From assembly GCA_013115125.1 (NCBI GenBank), contig JABANN010000067.1, positions 1 to 64,000 on the forward strand: 64,000 nucleotides of DNA, in the 5' to 3' direction. Positions 56,587 through 64,000 of this stretch are shown one piece after another (the first letter of the stretch is position 1; each line of letters starts with the position of its first letter). Source of the stretch: Perkinsus olseni (Eukaryota > Perkinsozoa > Perkinsida). The position numbers and the translations under genes are program-made. The notes below the pieces were generated by a model. The model did no database searches. It was not told where the DNA came from and worked only from the letters and a program-made list of their open reading frames with translations.

Positions 56587-57160
56587 GGTTGATTAATAGA
56601 AATAGATGAGATGAGTAGTGAGGATAGGGCGAGTCGGCCTGGCGACGCTAACGCTGAGCTAAGCAGACAGCTACACAACACTCGAGGAGCAGCGCATGAT
56701 ACAACGGCGTATAACACTGAGTCGAGTCGTCCCAGGATGACCTCGTTGTGATGAAAGGTATCAATGAGCCAAGAGTAGCATGTGAGGGACCGCCAGGGAG
56801 AGGAGGAGTGCCCATGAGAAACGCCTTTTATTGACCTACGCAACATAGAGTAAAAGATCAGAAGCGCCAGCGGACCAACTCTGCCGCGTCCAACTGCTTT
56901 GATACTCGGATACCTCTGAGATGTAGCATGAATACCATCATCGCCTCCGTGACCTCATGAGTATCTTTCCATTACTGTACAACAACGCCGTTCACTTGAC
57001 CGTAGACACGTGGAATGCTGATAACATCAACACGTTTGCAAATCGATCACGATGGCGCAGTTAGTGACGCAAACACAACATACCGAATGGCAGTTGACGG
57101 CTTGGTTTGCACGAGGTTGATGCTTTGCATTGTCGTATTTGAAGTGGCTTTTGAGCGTCA
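56587..57160. other. Shared upstream region of PGM2 and RPA1
   Basis: The two genes diverge from here, with about 570 bases between start codons. A minus-strand frame at 56544-56846 runs into the PGM2 start in another frame and looks incidental. Presumably holds both promoters; no specific motif recognised. Confidence 0.5.
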
Positions 57161-59480
57161 ATGACCACCTACTTTCCCATTCGCGAAATTTCTTCCTACT
57201 CGGTCAGGAACTGGACCATCAAAGCCAGGATCACGGCTAAGGTATGGGGAGCATGGATGGATAAGCCCGGGGCGAATATTGCGTTATTCAGTCGACCGTC
57301 CGACACTTCACCAACGCTCGTGGAGGAGGATCGGTCTTCAGTATCGACTTACTCGACAAAGAAGTAAGATCGAGTCCGCTGTAATTCCGGTATATTCGTC
57401 GTTTGGCAGGGCAGCGAGATTAGAGGGTCCTTCTTCAATGCAGCTGCTGAGAAATTTGATAAGATGCTTCAGAAGGGGAAGGTAGACAGATGGTAGATCG
57501 ACCTAGGCGTATCTTCCACCGTCAGGTATATACCTTCACTAAAGGCAACGTGAAAGTGGCTAATAAGAGATATAGCTCTTGCAACCACAACTACGAGATC
57601 GTGTTTGAAGAAGACTCCCAAATAGTTGAGGTTCAGGATGATGTTGATGATCAAATTGAGAAGATCAAGTACGGAGTAAATGGAACTTTGAAACCCTGAC
57701 AGGCCATTGACAGGTATACCTTCTGCCCGGTAAGAGAACTCAAGTCGAAGCCGGTACCGAGTACGGTCGATCTTTTGGTAGTTATTAGGGATCATAGGTG
57801 AGGCGAGGTGCTTGGCGCTATCTTTGAACCCACTGGTGCGGGATTTGCTAGGATTGTGAATGTCGAATATGGGCGGCGACAATGGGAGTTTTGCATGCCG
57901 TGTCTGCGTCAGACCCGCGGGAACTGTCAACTCTAAGAATGGAGCTGAGCTCTTCCGGCGTAATGTGACGGTCTGTGACGAGTCCGGCTGCAGTGTCGAC
58001 GTCACTTTCTGGAATGACTTGGTAATTTTACTTTTCGTCGAACCTTGTTTTCATGTGAGTGTCAGGTCAACGTCGTGGATGAATCGGTATTGCAGACGCA
58101 GCCGGTCGTCGCTATGAAAGGAGTCAGCGTTCGTGACTACGGCGGTAACTGAAGTGTCGTTTTCATGACTCCCACCGTCCTTTACTCAGGCCGAAGTTGC
58201 TCGACTCTGAACTCGACTCAGATCGAAGTTAACCCAGATCTCCCGGAGGCTAAGCAATTAAAGGTGGTATCTTTTATTCACCCTAGTTCCTCTGGGGAAG
58301 TGGTCGAAATCACCTGTAACGTGACCGTTGGTAGTTCTGAGACACTTATGGGGGGCTTCATTGGAACCGTAGTTGCTGTTTTGGACGTCAGATATGGTGG
58401 GCTAACACTGGTTGCTCGATGGCGTTCACCAACCTGTCGCAACAGGGCGTATCTGCTCCAGGGACTGGTGGTCAGTCTATGGTCACTAAGAATATGGTAA
58501 CAGGAATCATCTTTGTAAGTTACTTAATTGTCGTCTGTGTTAGACTATTGCGGAGATGAAGGATGATGTAAAGAACATGGATTTGGGCGGGGCGATGCAC
58601 TCGTATGAGATTGTCGGTCGACTTCAATTCATCACCACCCGGGGAAGGGACGGAAATGACGTGAGATTATTTGTGTAGTGTCCTGTAATCAAGGAAATTT
58701 CTGTTAGATTCCGATCTTCTACATGGCGTGTGACAGTTGTAATCGCAAAATGGCTGAGGGTAGTGACGGTTTCTGTCAGGCATGCAACAGACAGGTGAGA
58801 GTCGGGATTTCTTCTGCTGCTGGTGGTAGTTGCCTACTTGATTCGAGTATTTGGCATCGAAGTTCGTTCGATGACGGTATCATTTCCTTCCCTCATCTTC
58901 TCGAGATGGAGTGTTTTCCACGCAGGTTAACGTAAAGGCTAGATACATGCTACGTTCACAGTTCGTTGACAGCACGGATGACGCATATCTCACGTGCTTT
59001 CATGATCAAGGTAGTCCGTAGGGGATTGGTTCGTCGGGATCTGCTTAGTGGTCGTGTTAGCGCATGCCCTGATCGGGAAGCCCGTTGAGGACTTCGTGAT
59101 GGCGCAGGAAACTGGTAAGAGTGCAGGAGATGAGCTGAAGGAGCACTACTTTGAGAAGGTAGTCTGTTACTGGATATTGCCATGGACTAATATCCTGGAA
59201 TCCAGGCATGGAAGATTCGAGTTCGGGCCAAGGTGGAGACGTATCAGGGAGAACCTCGCCCTCGTATTACGGTGTCCTCTCTGGAGCCTCTCGACCCTAA
59301 GGATCATTGTCAGCGATTGCTCACGGCGATCTATGAAAATGTAGGAAGTGCAGAATCTATGCCGCCTACGGTGTTGGTCAGATTGGTAGGGAAGATGACG
59401 AGTTGCAGAAAGCTAAGATACGCCAATCGATGATAGGAGAAACAGTTCCGATGGAGACAGCAGTGGCCAGTGGGGCCTGA
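57161..59480 (+). CDS. RPA1: Replication protein A large subunit, short form
   Basis: ATG at 57161 is preceded in frame by TGA 12 bases upstream. The protein starts directly at DNA-binding domain A: MTTYFPIREISSYSVRNW and WTIKARITAK, then TVRHFTNARGGGSVFSIDLL, FFNAAAEKFDKMLQKGKV, FTKGNVKVANKRYSSCNHNY and EKIKYGVN. Domain B follows (NSKNGAELFRRNVTVCDES, VDVTFWNDL, VAMKGVSVRDYGG, NPDLPEAKQLK), then domain C with a zinc ribbon CDSCNRK...CQACNR (58730-58795), ending with VKVETYQGEPRPRITVSSL and LLTAIYEN joined to IGREDDELQKAKIRQSM, stop at 59480 (or 59433 if the last intron is not removed). The N-terminal protein-interaction domain F of animal RPA1 is missing. RPA coats single-stranded DNA in replication and repair. 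Confidence 0.85.
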
Positions 59481-60235
59481 TAATGTCACGAGTTTCGAAC
59501 TCTGCATGCAAGTCCGCTGTACCGTAATGTTGAGTTGCAAGTCCAAAATCGATTGCCGGGGCGCGCGCTAGTGCTGATGAACATGGCGCGATCATTGCTC
59601 ATGTTCATCGAAGTGCGTTGAGTTGAGTTACTTACATTGGGAGACCTGGAAACTGATTGGTCGGAGTGATATTCGACCACTGCTCATATGCGTAGCAAAT
59701 CCGCCGGAGAACTTATCCTGTGGTCCTTGTTGAGTCTCTCAGTCAGACACGAAAACGACGGGTGATTTACTACCTATTGCGCTTCGTCGAGTGATAGCGG
59801 TGCGAAGGGGCACGTTCTTCGATTGATGGCCGATAGTGGGATATATAGATGTGTTTTGAGCTGTAGTAGTGGGTCTTTGGTTTCCTTATCCGAGAAGCTC
59901 CAAGAGCTCCAGTCGTTCGTGGATAATGTCTGTATGTGCAACATGCGGCCTCTACTTCATGGACATACTGTATGATGGAGTCGAAGTGCATGAACCGGGA
60001 ACAGGGATACTGTAGTACTGGGATGAGGGCCGGTTTCGGTTGATGATAAGAAAAATTGTTTGCTTTAAAAAATGCAGTCTCGTGAAGCCGATGCCCACGA
60101 AAAAATCTTTTCGCTGATACTCGATAATTACGATCGGTGAGTTCATAGGGAACCTCCGTAACCGTTAGAGCCCTGAATGAGCGATTCGCGGAATCTCGAG
60201 CGGTGTGTTCGAGCTTTCCTTAAATCATTGATACT
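59481..60235. other. Region without a recognised gene
   Basis: Downstream of RPA1. Minus-strand frames of about 60-75 codons occur, with no motif and no splice context. Nothing seen. Confidence 0.5.
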
Positions 60236-62600
60236 ACTTAGTCGGCTTTGGCTCTCCGCGCGCTCAATGATGTGCAGAATAACCTGCCCGTAGTGTGAAG
60301 ATTATACATCCTACGTAGCGCTTACCGAGAGGCGTTCCATGAGGATGTCATCAGTGAATTTCCTCTTTGCCGCAATCCGTCAGCATTTACTGCGGCGTAC
60401 CATAATTGTGTATCTGAAAAATCCCATGCCTCCCCGATATAGCATCAAGGCTCTCTGGGCAAGATCTCAATTCCTGATGCACATGGCCGAGTCCTGAAGT
60501 TTGGGTACACCAGTCGATTGTGTCTGTCGGCGGTCGGGTGGCGGGCCACAGTTATGGTTCTCACGACATGCTGTGCTCAACTGGTATTTTCATTTCGTTC
60601 ATATCGCGGGGCTGCGTCAAATGCCTTCTAACTACAGGCTTATTTCGCACAACGCTTATGTTGGTCTAGTGAATGCTACCTGCACGCTTGCATCGCCTAC
60701 GGATGTTAGCGCGCGTGTCACTCGTGCAGCGAAATGCTTGCTTGGAAGTATACCGCAGAGATTAGTGCGAGTCGGTTGTGAGTTATCTTCCAGGTTCCAT
60801 TGCAACAACTGTTATTATTCCTGGCAAGAGTCTGAGCAACGGCGACTGTCAGCTAGGAGCCAAGTTGACCCCAATAAACGGTAAAGACTGGTGGGCTATC
60901 ATCATCGGGGGAATTGTCTAGGTTGAATTGTCATTGGGATGCTGAAGGTCATATTATTGTCAGTTCCGTTTGGTATTATGAACCGCTGATCCGAGATGTT
61001 CCGATTCGGAATATGGACAGGAAAGGTCACTACGACGAAGTGAAGAACTTTAACTCGCTTTGTTTCCGAGTAATAGCGCGACTCTCAGGGGGTATCCCGC
61101 AACCCTATATCGAGGATTCCCTAATCGTCTCAAATCGTGATCACTTTCATATTGAGTAACGAGGTCGGATAGGAGACAGTTCAGACATAACGTCAGGACT
61201 GAAATTTCATTTTCAGACTATCCTACCGTGTACTGATCTACAACTATATCGCACTCCGCAAAAGGATGGAGTCTTGGAGGAGTCGAAGCCGCCCGAGTCC
61301 ATTAGTTTGCTCAGGGTAGTGAAGGGTGGTGATTGGGCGCGCGAAACACGCCTTGCGGCAGGACTAGCTCCTGCTACGCTTTGACGTTCAGTGTCAATCG
61401 TTCAGCGTACGAAAGAGAATCCATTCGTTCTTATGAAGGATATAGCCTGCGCCCGGGTTGTATCATCAATACCACTCGAGAACCTCTGAGTGGGTCGAAT
61501 GTGAGATGAACAATTCTCACGCGGAATAGCGTGAACCGACTGGGACCGGGTAAAATAGGTTGACTCGTGTTTGGAGGTGATCGCTTGGTGCCTGTATTGT
61601 AGTATGGGGTATGTACGCTGAAGATGCCGTGGAAAGTGTACGATACTAGAGCGTTTCGGTTTCACGGTTCTACGGTACATTCGAGTCTTGACCATTCAGT
61701 CGGGGGGAGATACTTTCGCGGAGCGTGACTTGTGCTAAACATAAACGGCCGAGAACTTGACGGATACTAGAGTAGCCTCGCGAAACAATCGTCGACTTCA
61801 GTACATGGAGTGAATACTCCTGTGGATGCAGCACGTGGAGGAGAGCATTCGCGTGCAGGGTGCCTCTCGCTAACCCCGCTCAATTGAGTACTGCCATTCT
61901 AGTCCACGCTCGCAATTATTAGGTTGCCTCCAGTGGATTGAACTTTCTGTCCTATGCCTTTAAGTACAGTGCTGTATTCGCATATTTGGTCGAGGCTTGA
62001 TTAACCGATGTACAAACTGTTAGGAATTCGTATCAGCTGGAGGCCTTAGTTCTGGAGACAAGGCACCCCTAGTCGACTTGAAGCCTCGGTTCGACGCTGG
62101 TGCTGTGAAGGAGAGTAGTACGGGATTCGTCTTTCAGGGTGCTGTGTTGACGCGTCGTGGTTGCTGTCAGGACCGTGGGGAGATGGGCACGACCCAGAAA
62201 CGGGGGATGATATACTTAGCTTTGAAGTAAGCGAAATGTGATTCAATGAGCCAATCTGGATGCCCCGCAGTCCAGTGGGCGAAAGATTTCCGTGTTTTGG
62301 CCTGATATCAGATGGATCTCCCTCGTGGTTATAAGATACCCTGTATGTTGTTCAGTTCCTGGGATCGGTGGAGATGCTCACCAGAGGGAAGAGGAAGGAA
62401 GACTGGTCTTTCCGATTTGGCTATTCAGATGGAGTGTAAGGATGCTGATACTGCAGGGCTTGTTGGAAGATACTCTTACTTCTCAGGTGTATCGATTGGA
62501 ACTCCTTAGAGTTCGAAGTACCTGATGCTCTTCTGGTCACGGAAGAACAGGATGAGGAGATGGGCCTCTGGGCGCTACCGGAGGTACGTTTTATGAGCTT
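60236..62600 (+). CDS. Unrecognised plus-strand multi-exon coding region
   Basis: Coding-like stretches alternate with small gaps: REAFHEDVISEFPLCRNPSA (about 60331-60390), QFLMHMAES, WFSRHAVLNWYFHFVHIAGL (60550-60615), VTRAAKCLLGSIPQRLVR (60718-60775), GDCQLGAKLTPINGKDWWAI (60843-60905), RNMDRKGHYDEVKNFNSLC (61007-61065), LDLPRGYKIPCMLFSSWDRW (62312-62370), LSDLAIQMECKDADTAGLVG and TEEQDEEMGLWALPE. I recognise no family with confidence. The KDWWA segment recalls the end of Sec63-type domains, but nothing else supports that. It could be one gene or two, and exon limits are not resolved. The stretch 61200-62100 has little clear coding. Confidence 0.3.
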
Positions 62601-62854
62601 TCACTCGCCAGTGGCGAGTCACCACAGAATCAACTCTTCCCTCTCGCTTATACGAACGGGAAATTATTCATGATTAGTTCACAATTCGATGATATATCGT
62701 CCTGGGGCCCTCAGCGCTGCATTCGGAATGATGCTGGTTGTCTTGTAGCCGGTCTGATTCGATACTTGTGAGACAAGGAGTTATGGTGTACTAGCGACAT
62801 ACTGGCTCAGAGAAGCGTTGATCAGACTTTGGCGGGAACACTGATGATTTACAG

Positions 62855-64000
62855 GTGCTCTGCCCACCATGGATGAAGGGAAGATTCGCCTATTACACCT
62901 CCGAGCTGTTGTCATATGACAGCGGACATGCGAGTCCGAATGAGCAAGGGTCTACGAGAAGCACTGGGCCTGGCTCGAGTGGTCAGCAAACACCAGCGGG
63001 CGGAGGAGGCAGGAATAAGATGCTCTTCGCTAGAAGGAAGAGACGTAGGCTCGAAAGCGGGTTAAACGTATTCTGTCTGGATAATTACCGTGCATGTCGA
63101 ATATCGATTCGACTTCGATGCGGGGAAGTTAAGAGATCGATCGTCGTGATACCATCCGCTCGGCCGGTGGTAAATATTTTCATATCCCCGCGGCTCATTG
63201 GCGCCCTTTTGTTCCATTTTGCGTACTCCGCATGTCTGTCTGAAAGCCCGCATCGTTGTGGTGTCCCTGCACCTCTCGGCAGGATCGTTAATTGTTCAGT
63301 ACCCTCGTCGTACCGCCCAATGCCTGGATCGTTACTGCTACCTAAAGGGATGGTTACACCTAATAGGAAGGCTACTCTGTCCACGCTCGCGGCAAGTCCA
63401 GTGACGCCGGGGAGTGTCACGTCCACGACGGTGAGATGAGAGGAGTTTTACTTGTGCGTCATTGTTTATTGCAGCCACCGTTCGTCGCCCAGAGTAAAGC
63501 GGTTCCAAAGGCTACACCTGTCGAAGAGGGTTCCACTCCTCGAAGGAATGGCAAGCCTCCGCCTGTTGCTCCTGCTCCTTCTGTTACCGGGCCGTCTACT
63601 CCGAGCAGGACAGAGGCTAGCATGGCTGCTTTGAAGGAGAAGCTAGCGGGCTTCCAGGTAGAATGCTGTGATGGTGTCATCGTGTCTACTGTTGAATTCA
63701 GGCGAAGGCTAAAGCAGCAGCAGCGGCATCAACTCATCCTGCACAAGTACAGGCTCGCCCTAAGCAGCACGGCATAGAGAACCAGAAGAACGAGGGTTTA
63801 CGACCGCTCAACACAAGCCCGTGGGCACCTCCGCATCCCCCCAGCAAGGCTGCTGCATCCACCGGGGCCTTCCGAACTCCCACGGAGTGGCAGCAGCGAC
63901 CGACACCGAAGACGCCGCCACGAGAAGTTCAGGCTTCGGGAAGTAATTCGAAACGTCCAGTGAGCCCTACACGACACCATCGTGCGGGCCGGACGGACTT
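62855..64000 (+). CDS. Partial Pro/Ala/Ser-rich protein running off the right edge
   Basis: Segments MLCPPWMKGRFAYYTSELL and SYDSGHASPNEQG lead into GSSGQQTPAGGGGRNKMLFA and RRKRRRLESG, a basic cluster like a nuclear signal (62990-63060). Later exons carry KATLSTLAASPVTPGSVTST (to 63425), VPKATPVEEGSTPRRNGKPP and SMAALKEKLAGF (63497-63655), then after an intron AKAKAAAAASTHPAQVQARP and NTSPWAPPHPPSKAAASTGA, still open at base 64000. The protein is largely disordered and low in complexity. It may be the continuation of the preceding region. No domain recognised; the 3' end is outside the window. Confidence 0.45.

Overview
The window is eukaryotic. Genes lie on both strands and are cut by many very small GT-AG introns, several only about 30-50 bases long, yet spliced reading recovers familiar conserved proteins. 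A flagellar gene (CFAP52), a short RPA1 that begins at its first ssDNA-binding domain, a Gag-bearing element, and tiny introns together suggest a flagellated protist, plausibly an alveolate of the Perkinsus kind. That placement is inference; no rRNA or other marker is present.

Left part (about 0.2-20.2 kb, with an outlying member at 27.2-29.7 kb): a tandem head-to-tail array on the minus strand of at least eight related genes or relics, called A-H here. Each full member has about 9-11 small exons and encodes two MATH (TRAF-like) domains. Two subfamilies can be told apart: A, E, G and H end in a basic KRxKLE-like tail, while C and F end in a short acidic tail after a Ser/Pro-rich exon. One exon, joining the first MATH domain to the second, is almost identical at DNA level in every member, including a decayed one, while the other exons and introns have diverged. 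B and G are decayed. G also carries a 1.7 kb Gag-only element bounded by inverted, not direct, terminal repeats and by a 5-bp target duplication.

Middle (21-36 kb), all minus strand: a small RING-H2 gene, a short inverted-repeat element, a signal-peptide/Kelch/transmembrane/LicD fusion, MATH member H, an FSP1/AIFM2-like flavoprotein with an N-myristoylation-type start, a small coiled-coil gene, a TCP11-family gene, and a small single-pass membrane protein.

Right part (36.6-64 kb): genes on both strands, tightly packed. They are an acidic protein, a GDXG alpha/beta hydrolase, a secreted CAP-domain protein with a Cys-rich tail, CFAP52, several unrecognised genes, TFIIE beta, proteasome alpha6 (PSMA1), an intronless PGM2-type phosphohexomutase, RPA1, and one or more unrecognised multi-exon genes, the last running off the right edge.

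The right side is ordinary housekeeping and ciliary content. The left side is the accessory region, with an expanding MATH family, gene decay, apparent exon-limited sequence homogenisation and mobile elements. Exon limits were read by eye from splice signals and reading frame, so exact junctions of the less conserved genes are provisional.
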